From Marinobacter litoralis (lineage in GTDB: Bacteria; Pseudomonadota; Gammaproteobacteria; Pseudomonadales; Oleiphilaceae), in assembly GCF_003336705.1 (NCBI RefSeq), contig NZ_QMDL01000002.1:1-64000 (forward strand): a stretch of DNA of 64,000 nucleotides. Direction: 5' to 3'. The translations under genes and the position numbers were made by a program. The stretch's first letter is position 1. Each line of letters begins with the position of its first letter. Under the pieces are notes generated by a model. That model ran no database searches. It was not told the origin of the DNA and was given only the letters and a program-made list of their open reading frames with translations. Below are positions 39,564 through 48,128 of the stretch, one piece after another.

Positions 39564-40538
39564 ATGAAAAAAGCCTTCACTCCATTAATTTCTGCACTCG
39601 CAGCTTCCATGGCGCTGTCATCTGGAATGGCATACGCCGCAGACTACACGCTTCGTCTGAGTCATACCGGTGCTCCTGGCCACCACTACCAAACTATTAC
39701 CGAACAATTTGCTGAAGAAATCGCAGAGAAAACGAATGGTGCGGTCGAGATTCAAATTTTCCCGGCTGATCAGCTGGGAAATCAGCTGGAATCCGTGGAA
39801 GGCACCATGATCGGCACGCTGGAAATGACCTTGGCATCAGATACAGTACTTTCTAACTGGGTTCCGGATATGGGGGCACTGAACCTGCCTTTCCTATTCA
39901 AGGATATGGATGAGTACCTTGATGTAGTCGAAGGTCCGGTTGGCGAAATGCTGAGCGAAAAAGTGGAACAACAAGGTGCGGTAATCCTTGGCTGGTGGGG
40001 CAATGGCATGCGCCATGTCACCAACTCTGTTCGCCCGATTAACCATCCCGAAGATCTAAAAGGGCTTAAAATCCGGGTCCCTGAAGGCAAAGTGTTTGTT
40101 GACACATTCAATACCCTTGGCGCGGGTGCGACGGTTATGTCCTTCGGAGAACTATATTCCGCCCTGCAACTAGGCGTGGTAGACGGCCAGGAAAACCCAC
40201 CGGCACACATCCTGACTCAAAACTTCAATGAGGTTCAGGATTACGTATCGCGGACCGGTCACATCCATATGGGATCACCGCTGATCATGAGCGCTTATTT
40301 GTACAACAGCATGCCGGAAGACATTCAGAAAACACTGATGGAAGTTGGCCATGCGTACAACCGAAAACACATTGATTTAATAGCAGAACTCGAAGCCGAA
40401 CAATGGCAGCTTGTTCAAGAGCGCGGCATGAAACTCAATGACGTAGACAAGGCAGAATTCCGTAAGGCCGTTCAACCGGTGTACGACGATGCCAAGGGCC
40501 GGTTCAGTCCAGAGATTCTCAACCAGCTCACCCAGTAA
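39564..40538 (+). CDS. dctP: TRAP transporter substrate-binding protein (DctP family)
   Basis: Periplasmic receptor of a TRAP transporter, 324 residues. A signal peptide ends at SGMAYAA (cleavage near residue 25). The DctP-family core follows, including GLKIRVPEGKVFVDTFNTLG, whose arginine normally binds the substrate carboxylate, and GVVDGQENPP. The ligand is therefore probably a carboxylic acid. GGAG precedes the ATG by six bases. First gene of dctP-Q-M, followed by catabolic genes. Confidence 0.93.
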   Translation: MKKAFTPLISALAASMALSSGMAYAADYTLRLSHTGAPGHHYQTITEQFAEEIAEKTNGAVEIQIFPADQLGNQLESVEGTMIGTLEMTLASDTVLSNWVPDMGALNLPFLFKDMDEYLDVVEGPVGEMLSEKVEQQGAVILGWWGNGMRHVTNSVRPINHPEDLKGLKIRVPEGKVFVDTFNTLGAGATVMSFGELYSALQLGVVDGQENPPAHILTQNFNEVQDYVSRTGHIHMGSPLIMSAYLYNSMPEDIQKTLMEVGHAYNRKHIDLIAELEAEQWQLVQERGMKLNDVDKAEFRKAVQPVYDDAKGRFSPEILNQLTQ

Positions 40539-40608
40539 CTTTCTCAGCACCCAGACCCCCGCTGTAACCACTAATCGAATGTTCCAGCGGAGGTCAAAGG
40601 ACCGGTTT

Positions 40609-41154
40609 ATGAACAAAAAAGATCACCCATCCTCATCAGGTCTTCGAAAATCACTCATCTCGCTGTGTGACATGATCGCGGCGGTCTGCCATGTGATTTC
40701 CGCAGTTGCCATCTGCGTGATGTTATCTCTGGTAGTGATTCAGGTGGTGTTTCGATATTTGCTCAACACGCCAATCGGGTGGACTCAGGAAATCTCCGTC
40801 TTCTCAATGATGCTCGCAGTTATGTCAGGCATGGCTGTGGCGTTCTGGCGTGGCGAACACTTCAAGGTCTCGGTTATCGCCGACAAGCTGCCAACAATCG
40901 TCGGCAAGATTTTCGGTTTTGTCTCACAACTGGTCACGATCGCCTTTCTAACCGTAGTGGTTTGGTTCAGTTATAAACTTGCGCTCCGAGCCATGATGCA
41001 AGTTTCACCAACCACGGGGATCCCTGTTGGCTATGTCCAGTTTTTCCTAACCGGAGGCTGCTTTATTGCTGCGTTCCTCCTAACAGTCAAAACCGTGCTG
41101 CGCCACGACACCATCAGTGACGAAAATGCTGTCATCGCGGAACAAGTATCATGA
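40609..41154 (+). CDS. dctQ: TRAP transporter small permease (DctQ family)
   Basis: 181 residues with four hydrophobic helices and the DctQ-typical stretch FRYLLNTPIGWTQEISVF. It partners the large permease in the inner membrane. The frame opens at 40489 inside dctP; the ATG at 40609 lies after GGAGGTCAAAGGACC and gives a normal length. Its stop overlaps the dctM start by 4 bp. Confidence 0.9.
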   Translation: MNKKDHPSSSGLRKSLISLCDMIAAVCHVISAVAICVMLSLVVIQVVFRYLLNTPIGWTQEISVFSMMLAVMSGMAVAFWRGEHFKVSVIADKLPTIVGKIFGFVSQLVTIAFLTVVVWFSYKLALRAMMQVSPTTGIPVGYVQFFLTGGCFIAAFLLTVKTVLRHDTISDENAVIAEQVS

Positions 41155-42410
41155 TTGAAATTCTTATCTTCACATTTATCGCTTTTTTGTTAATCGGTGT
41201 CCCGGTAGCCATCGCGCTGGGTGCGGCCAGTACTCTTGCCATCTATTTCGGAAGCCACATTCCGCTGCTGGTCGTCGCACAAAAGATGTTTCAAGGTTTG
41301 AATAATTTCTCATTCCTTGCGATCCCCTTGTTCCTGCTCGCCGGCGCTCTCATGTATGAAGCCAAGTTGTCAGAACGCTTGGTTGGCATGGCCAGTCGTC
41401 TGGTGGGACGACGCCCTGGCGGATTGGCGAACGTTGCGACAACCTCTTCCGCTTTCTTTGGCGCAATATCAGGTTCAGCGCCGGCAACGACTGCCGCGGT
41501 TGGTACTGTCTTGATCCCTTCCATGAAGAAAACCAGTTATACCGCTGCGGGTTCTGGTGCCGTTGTGGCTGCATCGGGTGCGCTTGGGCTGATCATTCCT
41601 CCGAGTATCACCATGGTGATTTACGGCGTAATTTCCGGTGTATCCATTGGTGAACTGTTCATCAACGGCATTATTCCCGGAATCCTGTTAACGCTCGCCA
41701 TTTGCTTGTTGAACTGGTGGCGCGGCAGAAAGAACGTCGATAACGTCAACCTCGATTCCGAAAACCCCTCTCCTGGCGAGCGCTTTAAGAACCTAGCGGC
41801 ACTACTGATGCCCGTCATTATTATTGTCGGGATTTATTCAGGCGCCTTTACGCCAACCGAGTCGGCGGCCGTGGCCTGTGTTTATGGCTTGTTGATCGGA
41901 ATCTTCCTTTATAAAAGCTTGGGGTTGACCGAAATTAAACGCGCTTTCATGAGCACAGCTGCAACAACTGCCGTCATTATGTTTCTGATGGTCTGCGCCA
42001 ACGTATTCGCTTTCGTGATAACCACGGAACGTGTTCCTCAGTTGTTCTCAGCATGGGTGATGAGCATCACTACAGACCCAACAATGGTCATGCTCATGAT
42101 GCTGGGACTACTGATCGTGGTTGGTACATTCCTGGACAATGTTTCTGCTTTGGTTCTGTTGGTGCCAACGCTCGTGGCCATCACCTCAGCGGTCGGCATT
42201 GATCCCATGTATTTCGGTGTGTTCACCATCATCGCGTTGGCGGTTGGCCAGTTCACCCCTCCAGTTGGGCTGAACCTGTATATCGCCGCCAATATTGCGA
42301 ACGAATCCGTGGAAAAGATCAGCCTGGCAGTGCTTCCGTTCGTTGCTGTGTACGTGACTGCTCTGCTGATTTTTGTCGCGTTCCCGAATCTCTTAACTCT
42401 GTTCTCTTAA
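41151..42410 (+). CDS. dctM: TRAP transporter large permease (DctM family)
   Basis: 419 residues with about 11-12 transmembrane segments. DctM motifs visible are GSAPATTAAVGTVLIPSM, PPSITMVIYG and GQFTPPVGLNLY. It carries the sodium-coupled translocation of the ligand delivered by DctP. ATGA overlap with dctQ; the asparaginase gene begins 4 bp after its stop, so transport and catabolism are in one unit. Confidence 0.94.
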   Translation: MIEILIFTFIAFLLIGVPVAIALGAASTLAIYFGSHIPLLVVAQKMFQGLNNFSFLAIPLFLLAGALMYEAKLSERLVGMASRLVGRRPGGLANVATTSSAFFGAISGSAPATTAAVGTVLIPSMKKTSYTAAGSGAVVAASGALGLIIPPSITMVIYGVISGVSIGELFINGIIPGILLTLAICLLNWWRGRKNVDNVNLDSENPSPGERFKNLAALLMPVIIIVGIYSGAFTPTESAAVACVYGLLIGIFLYKSLGLTEIKRAFMSTAATTAVIMFLMVCANVFAFVITTERVPQLFSAWVMSITTDPTMVMLMMLGLLIVVGTFLDNVSALVLLVPTLVAITSAVGIDPMYFGVFTIIALAVGQFTPPVGLNLYIAANIANESVEKISLAVLPFVAVYVTALLIFVAFPNLLTLFS

Positions 42411-42414
42411 CGAT

Positions 42415-43389
42415 ATGACTATGAAAAATACCGTTGTACTTATTTCTCTGGGTGGCACTATCGCCAGTCTTCCTGACAGCTCCGGACGCGCCGTTGCTGG
42501 TGCTCTGTCGGGTAAAGAGTTAATGGATACCCTAAAGATCGAGAGTGATGGCCAGGTTGAAGTCATCACTCTCTTCCAGAAACCCAGTAATGCCCTTACC
42601 ACGTCTGACCTGCTGCAGCTACGAACTTTATGCTTAGAGCAGGCAGAGCGCCCTGAGGTTGCGGGATTGGTAGTCTCGCAAGGCACTGATACGCTGGAAG
42701 ATACGGCTTATTTTTTGGATACAACGCTGGCTCTGACAGACACTGCTTTGGTGGTAACAGGCGCCCAACGCGTACCTTATGCGCCCGGTTCCGATGCCGG
42801 TCCCAACCTTCGCGATGCAATCAAAGTAGCGGGCTCCACCGAAGCCCGGGGCGCGGGTACAGTGGTTGTATTCAATGAAGAAATCCATTCTGCAGCCTCT
42901 GTACGCAAAGTCAGCAGCTATCAGCTTAACGGCTTTGCTTCCCCCGGCGTTGGTCCTCTGGGATTCGTCGACGGCGATGAAGTCCGCCTGAATCATCGAC
43001 TACAACGTTCGTCCACGATTGTCCCGGGTGAGCAACTGCCCCGGGTTGATATTTTACCGGTCGCTATCGACGCATCTCCGGCACTGCTTGAAGCCTCGGT
43101 GGCCAGTGGTACGCAAGGCCTTGTGCTTGATGCTATCGGCCGAGGCCATATTCCGCCCAGCTGGATTGAGCCGCTGGGTAATGCAATCAGCAGAGGTATC
43201 CCGGTAGTGGTTGCATCATCAACTCACTGGGGCCGCATTGCCGAGGTCTATGAATACCCTGGATCGCTGGCAGAACAGGTTTCTCTGGGTGCCCTGAAAG
43301 CAAATCACCTGAACGCTCGAAAGGCCCGCCTGAGGTTGATGTGCGCCTTATCTGGGAACACCCCTATCGAGCAATCCATCTTTGCCTAA
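42415..43389 (+). CDS. Asparaginase family amidohydrolase
   Basis: A 324-residue asparaginase/glutaminase-fold enzyme. The nucleophile threonine lies in SLGGTIAS (T15) and the second threonine and aspartate in SQGTDTLEDTAYF; VTGAQRVPYAPGSDAGPNL follows. No signal peptide, so it is cytoplasmic, unlike periplasmic type II enzymes. Its place right behind a TRAP transporter suggests it hydrolyses an amide in the imported compound or an intermediate, not necessarily asparagine. Start could be the second ATG (42421). Confidence 0.88.
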   Translation: MTMKNTVVLISLGGTIASLPDSSGRAVAGALSGKELMDTLKIESDGQVEVITLFQKPSNALTTSDLLQLRTLCLEQAERPEVAGLVVSQGTDTLEDTAYFLDTTLALTDTALVVTGAQRVPYAPGSDAGPNLRDAIKVAGSTEARGAGTVVVFNEEIHSAASVRKVSSYQLNGFASPGVGPLGFVDGDEVRLNHRLQRSSTIVPGEQLPRVDILPVAIDASPALLEASVASGTQGLVLDAIGRGHIPPSWIEPLGNAISRGIPVVVASSTHWGRIAEVYEYPGSLAEQVSLGALKANHLNARKARLRLMCALSGNTPIEQSIFA

Positions 43390-43429
43390 CGACCCCGCAG
43401 TCGCAAAAAGTTAATACGCAGGAGCCAAA

Positions 43430-44479
43430 ATGAATTCTTATAATATTGCTGTCATACCCGGTGACGGTGTTGGTGTTGAAGTCACCGAAGCCACCCTTAA
43501 AGTTCTTCTGGCCGCGGCCGAAAAATTTGGTTTCAATCTGGCACCAACCCAATACGAGTGGGGTTGCGAGTATTACGTTGAGCACGGCGAAATGATGCCT
43601 GCAGACGGTTTGTCACAACTGAAAAAAAGCGATGCCATTTACTTAGGCGCCGTAGGCTGGCCCGAAAAGGTCTGTGACAGTGTGTCCCTACACGGGCTTT
43701 TGTTGCCAATTCGCAAGCAGTTCGATCAGTTTGTAAATATGCGCCCTCACCGCCTGCTGACGGGCACCTCTGGACCGCTGAAGAAAACCAAGTTCGATAT
43801 TCTGTGCATTCGCGAAAACACCGAAGGTGAATACTCCGGCGCTGGCGGTCGTGTACATGTAGGCAACCCGCACGAGGTGGCGGTAGAAACGTCAGTCTTT
43901 ACGCGCCACGGTGTGGAACGTCTGCTGCGATTTGGTTTTGAACAAGCTAGACAGCGCTCCGGGAAGCTGGCCTCTATCACCAAATCCAACGCGCAAAAAT
44001 ACTCAATGGTGTTCTGGGATGAAATCACGGAAGAGCTGTCTGCCGAATATCCCGACGTTACGGTGGAGCGCTACCACGTGGATGCCGCGGCTGCCCGTAT
44101 GATTACCCACCCTGAAAGCTTTGACGTGATCGTTGCCTCTAACCTATTTGGTGACATTCTCAGTGACATCGGCGCGGCCATTCAAGGCGGCCTCGGATTC
44201 GCAGCATCTGCCAACATCAATCCAAGCCGTGAATTGCCATCAATGTTCGAACCCGTGCACGGCTCTGCGCCAGATATTGCAGGCCTGGGTAAAGCCAACC
44301 CCGTGGCCGCCGTATGGTCAGGCGCGATGATGCTGGAGCACCTTGGCGAAACGAAAGCGGCACAGGCTATCATGGCCGCACTGAACGACGTCCTGGCGTC
44401 TCCTGACAACTGCACGCCAGATATGGGAGGCAAGGCGACGACGTCAGAAGTGGCCGAGGCGATTGTGAAGGCCATCTAG
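43430..44479 (+). CDS. Tartrate / D-malate dehydrogenase-type decarboxylating oxidoreductase
   Basis: A 349-residue member of the isocitrate/isopropylmalate dehydrogenase family, nearest to tartrate dehydrogenase/D-malate dehydrogenase (TtuC/DmlA). It has AVIPGDGVGVEV, substrate-loop arginines in NMRPHRLL, RENTEGEYSG, and the metal-binding aspartates in SNLFGDILSDIGA. True LeuB is normally in a leu operon, absent here. Such enzymes oxidise or decarboxylate D-malate, tartrates or similar hydroxy-diacids. GGAG precedes the ATG. Confidence 0.88.
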   Translation: MNSYNIAVIPGDGVGVEVTEATLKVLLAAAEKFGFNLAPTQYEWGCEYYVEHGEMMPADGLSQLKKSDAIYLGAVGWPEKVCDSVSLHGLLLPIRKQFDQFVNMRPHRLLTGTSGPLKKTKFDILCIRENTEGEYSGAGGRVHVGNPHEVAVETSVFTRHGVERLLRFGFEQARQRSGKLASITKSNAQKYSMVFWDEITEELSAEYPDVTVERYHVDAAAARMITHPESFDVIVASNLFGDILSDIGAAIQGGLGFAASANINPSRELPSMFEPVHGSAPDIAGLGKANPVAAVWSGAMMLEHLGETKAAQAIMAALNDVLASPDNCTPDMGGKATTSEVAEAIVKAI

Positions 44480-44566
44480 TCAATCGCCTCCCGGAATTGC
44501 ACTTTGATAAACTTCTGCCAATAACAATCACTCTTAAAGCATGTTCGAGAGGCACATAGACAGAAA

Positions 44567-45232
44567 ATGCTCAACAATGCGATAGCAAAAACGCTTCAGA
44601 CCAAGATACTGAATGGCGAATACGCCCCGGGTGAAGCCCTCCCGGGGCAGCGTGCACTGGCAGCCGAGCTGGGCGTTAGTCGCCCAGCTCTCAGAGAAGC
44701 GCTGAGCATTCTCGAGACTCTGGGTCTAATTGACATTCGTCAGGCGCGAGGTGTGTTTGTTCCTGACCCGAAACACAGCACCAGCAATAGCGATAACCGA
44801 ACAAATCGTCGAAACAAAGAGGTGTTCCAGTTTCGTTTAGCAGCTGAACCCTATGCGGCAGCCATGGCCAGCCGCCTGCGCACGGACGAAGATCTGGAAC
44901 GTTTGAAGGGCACTGTTTATCGCATGCGCTATGCGCTCGATGAAGGGCAGTTGATCGATGCGGTTCAGGAAGATTTTAACTTTCACCACATCATCTTCTC
45001 GATTCTTCAGAACTCCATTTTTACCGACACGCGTCGGCGCCTAGCCACCGACATTCATACGGCACAGTGCAAACCGCTGCGCAACAAGGAAGAACTGTTG
45101 AAGCCACTGGAAGAGCATCAGGAGATCATTGCAGCGATCGAAGCTCAATCACCGGAACGTGCAAGCGCCGCCATGGCCTATCACATCCGTGCGGCGGCCC
45201 TCAGAGGCGGTTTGCAGGACAACGACGTTTAA
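44567..45232 (+). CDS. GntR family regulator, FCD (FadR-type) domain
   Basis: 221 residues: N-terminal winged helix (about 5-65; LPGQRALAAELGVSRPALREALSILETLGLI) and a C-terminal helical FCD ligand-binding domain with metal-type histidines in FNFHHIIF and LEEHQEII. It probably senses a carboxylate of the pathway and controls the cluster. A TGGT...ACCA site upstream of dctP is a fitting operator. Same strand as the transport genes, 87 bp after the dehydrogenase. Confidence 0.9.
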   Translation: MLNNAIAKTLQTKILNGEYAPGEALPGQRALAAELGVSRPALREALSILETLGLIDIRQARGVFVPDPKHSTSNSDNRTNRRNKEVFQFRLAAEPYAAAMASRLRTDEDLERLKGTVYRMRYALDEGQLIDAVQEDFNFHHIIFSILQNSIFTDTRRRLATDIHTAQCKPLRNKEELLKPLEEHQEIIAAIEAQSPERASAAMAYHIRAAALRGGLQDNDV

Positions 45233-45313
45233 CAGCAGGCCGCCCTTAATCTATAAAACGTTCAAACATTTCGGCCAAACCACCGACGAGTAACAATATA
45301 GCGGAGAATGGAG

Positions 45314-45814
45314 ATGAGTGAATCTGCCCTGCAACTGATTGCCGAGCCTTTAACGGCAGAGGCATTTGCTGACTTCGGTGAGGTGATTGATCACCGCGAC
45401 AGCGACTACTTCATGATTAACGGAGGACGAACCCGCCGTTATCATGATTTAGCCCAGGTAGAAACTCTCGGCCAGGAGGCTCGCCCTCTGATCAGCATTT
45501 TCATTACTCAGCCGGTCCAAATACCGCTCCAGCTCAGTTTTCTTGAGCGTCACCCCCTCGGTAGCCAAGCTTTTATGCCTCTGCAGGGTGAACGCTTTGT
45601 GATTGTCGTCGCCCCGGCAGGTGACGTTATCGACCCAGCTCAAGTACGCGCATTCGTGACCGATGGAAACCAAGGTATAAACTACCGGGTGGGTACCTGG
45701 CATGCTATTCAATCGGTACTCAACTCCGAGGGCCGCTTTCTGGTTGTCGATCGCGGTGGTGAAGGCCACAACTGCGAAGAGTACCCAATCAACTTGCAGG
45801 TAACGCTCGGCTAA
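45314..45814 (+). CDS. Ureidoglycolate lyase-like cupin (AllA family)
   Basis: 166 residues matching AllA: LTAEAFADFGEVID, FLERHPLGSQAFMPL, VIVVAPAGD, NYRVGTWHAI and a late VVDRGGEGHNCEEY. The characterised enzyme splits ureidoglycolate into glyoxylate and urea. No allantoinase, allantoicase or uricase gene is near, so the true substrate may be another ureido or hydroxy-acid compound. ATG 45314 has GGAG at seven bases; ATG 45308 is too close to it. Last gene of the cluster. Confidence 0.88.
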   Translation: MSESALQLIAEPLTAEAFADFGEVIDHRDSDYFMINGGRTRRYHDLAQVETLGQEARPLISIFITQPVQIPLQLSFLERHPLGSQAFMPLQGERFVIVVAPAGDVIDPAQVRAFVTDGNQGINYRVGTWHAIQSVLNSEGRFLVVDRGGEGHNCEEYPINLQVTLG

Positions 45815-45823
45815 GGACTAACG

Positions 45824-46126
45824 TTATACCGGCCCGTGATCAATCTTCGTGAGCGCTTCGTTCACCTTAAATACTTTGGCATTCACCGCAGGAACACCGA
45901 AACTCTTGAGCCTCGCAGTGTGCATTTCCAGGTACTTATCGGCGCTGTCTGAATCTTCAAACAGATAAATTCCCCCGGCTTCGTTGGTAGCCGGATTTTC
46001 GGTCCAGACTTTCCAGATAAGCCCGGGCTCTTTGGCTATGGATTCTGCAAGATCCTTCATCGCATTCGCCATTTCCTGCCCGAAAGGTCCGTCGAAGGGG
46101 AAATCAACCTGTAACAAAGTTTTCAT
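45824..46126 (-). CDS. YdhR-like putative monooxygenase
   Basis: A 100-residue single-domain ferredoxin-like (ABM-type) protein starting [16 protein letters not shown], with [21 protein letters not shown] in the middle. E. coli YdhR is its closest recognised relative and has no proven reaction. The frame extends to 46165; the ATG at 46126 preceded by AGGAG gives the usual length. Convergent with the AllA-like gene, 9 bp apart. Confidence 0.85.
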   Translation of the reverse strand: MKTLLQVDFPFDGPFGQEMANAMKDLAESIAKEPGLIWKVWTENPATNEAGGIYLFEDSDSADKYLEMHTARLKSFGVPAVNAKVFKVNEALTKIDHGPV

Positions 46127-46305
46127 GAAAAAACACTCCTCTTGAGAAGACGAATTCGCTTGCAATCATTGCATGTTATTGGGAATGAAGAACAGGAAGT
46201 CACAGACGGGGCGACCAAAGTTGTTTTCCCTAAACAAGACTAGCATGAAGGTCGCTAAACTTTTCGGAAGACAACAGGTGAGAAAACTGTGCGGTAGATA
46301 ATCCA

Positions 46306-46327
46306 AGAGCGGGTATATACCCGCTCT
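46306..46327. terminator. Perfect 22-bp palindrome downstream of the PEP-CTERM gene
   Basis: AGAGCGGGTAT-ATACCCGCTCT, an uninterrupted inverted repeat 11 bp past the PEP-CTERM stop. It probably ends that transcript, although neither side has a long T-run. Confidence 0.6.
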
Positions 46328-46338
46328 CAAAATACAAA

Positions 46339-46947
46339 TTACTGCTTACGCCGACGAATCGCCAGCAAACTCAATAGTCCAGCACCAAGAAGCCCGATTG
46401 TTCCTGGCTCTGGAACTTGTGACGGTGGTGTTCCAGGATCAGTTCCCGGCCCGGTACCCGGGTCAACACTACCAATGCCAGATATCACAAATTCACCCGG
46501 TGAGCTCATGGTATCGATACAACAATTTGTACCGGTAAAGAGCCCCCAGGTGCCATCGCCAAGCACTAAAGGATCTGTGTAGAACCAGTCGTTATCAAAG
46601 CTCGAATTCGTCCAGTTACCAGGGTCAACTGCATATCCATCTAACTCCCCATTAGTAACCAGAGCATCGTTTTGGGCTGTATTGCCCCCCCAGTTGTTGA
46701 TATGGCCTGTCCATTGGAACAGTTGCCATGTTGTATGGTCGGTGCCAAACACACCTATGCGTACACCGCCATTAGCGGTAGATGGCCCGAGTTGATCACC
46801 ATGCCAATGCTGCCCGTACATGATGATGGTGCCATTACCCTGATCTTTCCAACCAAATGACACCAAGTGGGCGCTTGCTGGAAGAGAGGCGGCGCCCAGT
46901 ATGGCACCTACTGCCACGGCGGATAGAAGCTTGTTGTGTTTTTTCAT
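46339..46947 (-). CDS. PEP-CTERM sorting-signal exported protein
   Basis: 202 residues. The signal peptide MKKHNKLLSAVAVGAILGAA ends near SASA. A Trp/Gly/Asn/Asp-rich beta-type domain follows, then a Pro/Gly/Thr linker (PGTGPGTDPGTPP) and the tripartite PEP-CTERM anchor VPEPGTIGLLGAGLLSLLAI with RRRKQ at the end. Such proteins are processed by an exosortase and end up at the surface or in biofilm matrix. No exosortase gene is in the window. Two adjacent cysteines (NCCID) are present in the domain. Confidence 0.93.
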   Translation of the reverse strand: MKKHNKLLSAVAVGAILGAASLPASAHLVSFGWKDQGNGTIIMYGQHWHGDQLGPSTANGGVRIGVFGTDHTTWQLFQWTGHINNWGGNTAQNDALVTNGELDGYAVDPGNWTNSSFDNDWFYTDPLVLGDGTWGLFTGTNCCIDTMSSPGEFVISGIGSVDPGTGPGTDPGTPPSQVPEPGTIGLLGAGLLSLLAIRRRKQ

Positions 46948-47138
46948 GACTTCGTCCTCGTTTTACGTCGTTCCTTCGAAATTCAGGGCCGCTTTGACTG
47001 ATAGCTAAACCAAACCAAGCCCTAGGTAACGAATCCGAAGCACCAATAATGCCAAGAACGAAAACTCGGATAAAAACAACGTGTTAAAAATCCAAACACA
47101 AATTCGCTGACAGAAAGTGTAAAAAAAACTAACAGAGC

Positions 47139-48128
47139 TTAAAGCGTTGCGATAATGATACGAGCTTTGCGCAGTAAGGATCGAAGAACAATAAAAAGCG
47201 GCAAAAAGACGAGAAACCAGCCCGGAATTTGCACCATCCACGCCGGCACACCCAACACCGCTGCCGCTCCGGCGAACAGGTCGTTGAGTATGGCGGGGTG
47301 TTTTACCGTCACATACGCCAGTGCGATCAAGGCAGGCCATTTTGCGTTGCTGACCATCGCCGATGCTACTTGGCCAGCACGAGCCAGTCTGGCGGAATAG
47401 CTGGCTGTTCGTGTGGTTACAGAAGCCGATCGCGCTGTGTTCGCCGCTAACCTGCCCGCTTTGAGAAATTTCACTGCGCTACCAATGATCACCGCGTCTA
47501 CCGCCGCCCAGCCCAAATCGCTGGCGCGGATCTCCTGATCGGTGCGGTATCGGGTTTCCAGCGTGCGAATGCCACTGGTGAAGAACTGGGCAATCCCTTC
47601 GGTGATTCGCTCGGTCCAGATCCATTCAATGGCGCCATCCGGTGCCACGCGAAACTGACCGGTGAAATCATCACCCTCTTGGTTGGCAAAGTTCACGGCG
47701 TACCAAGCTCTCTGCTCAGGGCTCAACGCGCCCTCGCCACCGGTAATGCGGTTTAATACTTCAATGCTGGTTACGGGGTTTTTATAGAAGTGGATAACCG
47801 GTGGAATAAGGCTCTCGCCCTGCGTTCTGAGTGCCTGCCTGAATTCTGGTTCCTCACCAAAAAGCCCAAGCAGCAAGGTCGTGTGTTCGGGGTACACATG
47901 CATGGCGGAGAGTGTTTTTAGCCACAACAAGGAATCGGTTTGGTAATCCAGCAGCAGCGCCTGAATGGCCAAGGGCTGCTCTAGTAATTCGGGATGCTGC
48001 CCAAACTGATCATGGGCAGAAATGGTGATCAGCCGTTCCTCAACCATCATGGGCTTAGCAAAGGCTGCAATCACGGCGGCAACCAGCAACGCCAGTGCCG
48101 CAGGCCAAAGAAGCCTATGCCTGCTCAT
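47139..48128 (-). CDS. Unrecognised membrane protein, last gene of the Wadjet-like operon
   Basis: A 329-residue protein I cannot assign to a family. N-terminal hydrophobic helix at about 6-25, a long polar region (about 26-200) rich in aromatic and acidic residues, an amphipathic Ala/Arg/Ser segment (about 205-260), then two hydrophobic stretches (about 264-282 and 295-318) and a basic tail. The polar part is probably periplasmic. Its ATG lies inside the end of jetB (14-bp overlap), so it is translationally coupled to the SMC system and presumably works with it. That link is inference. Confidence 0.75.
   Translation of the reverse strand: MSRHRLLWPAALALLVAAVIAAFAKPMMVEERLITISAHDQFGQHPELLEQPLAIQALLLDYQTDSLLWLKTLSAMHVYPEHTTLLLGLFGEEPEFRQALRTQGESLIPPVIHFYKNPVTSIEVLNRITGGEGALSPEQRAWYAVNFANQEGDDFTGQFRVAPDGAIEWIWTERITEGIAQFFTSGIRTLETRYRTDQEIRASDLGWAAVDAVIIGSAVKFLKAGRLAANTARSASVTTRTASYSARLARAGQVASAMVSNAKWPALIALAYVTVKHPAILNDLFAGAAAVLGVPAWMVQIPGWFLVFLPLFIVLRSLLRKARIIIATL

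Noticed and set aside
43430-44479. 3-isopropylmalate dehydrogenase (leuB)
   Set aside because: The family is shared, but there is no leuCD nearby, and the sequence and TRAP/GntR context fit tartrate/D-malate dehydrogenases better.
39151-45814. Genomic island inserted at tRNA-Arg
   Set aside because: The TRAP cluster follows a tRNA, but I found no integrase and no obvious direct repeat of the tRNA 3' end, so an island is not supported.
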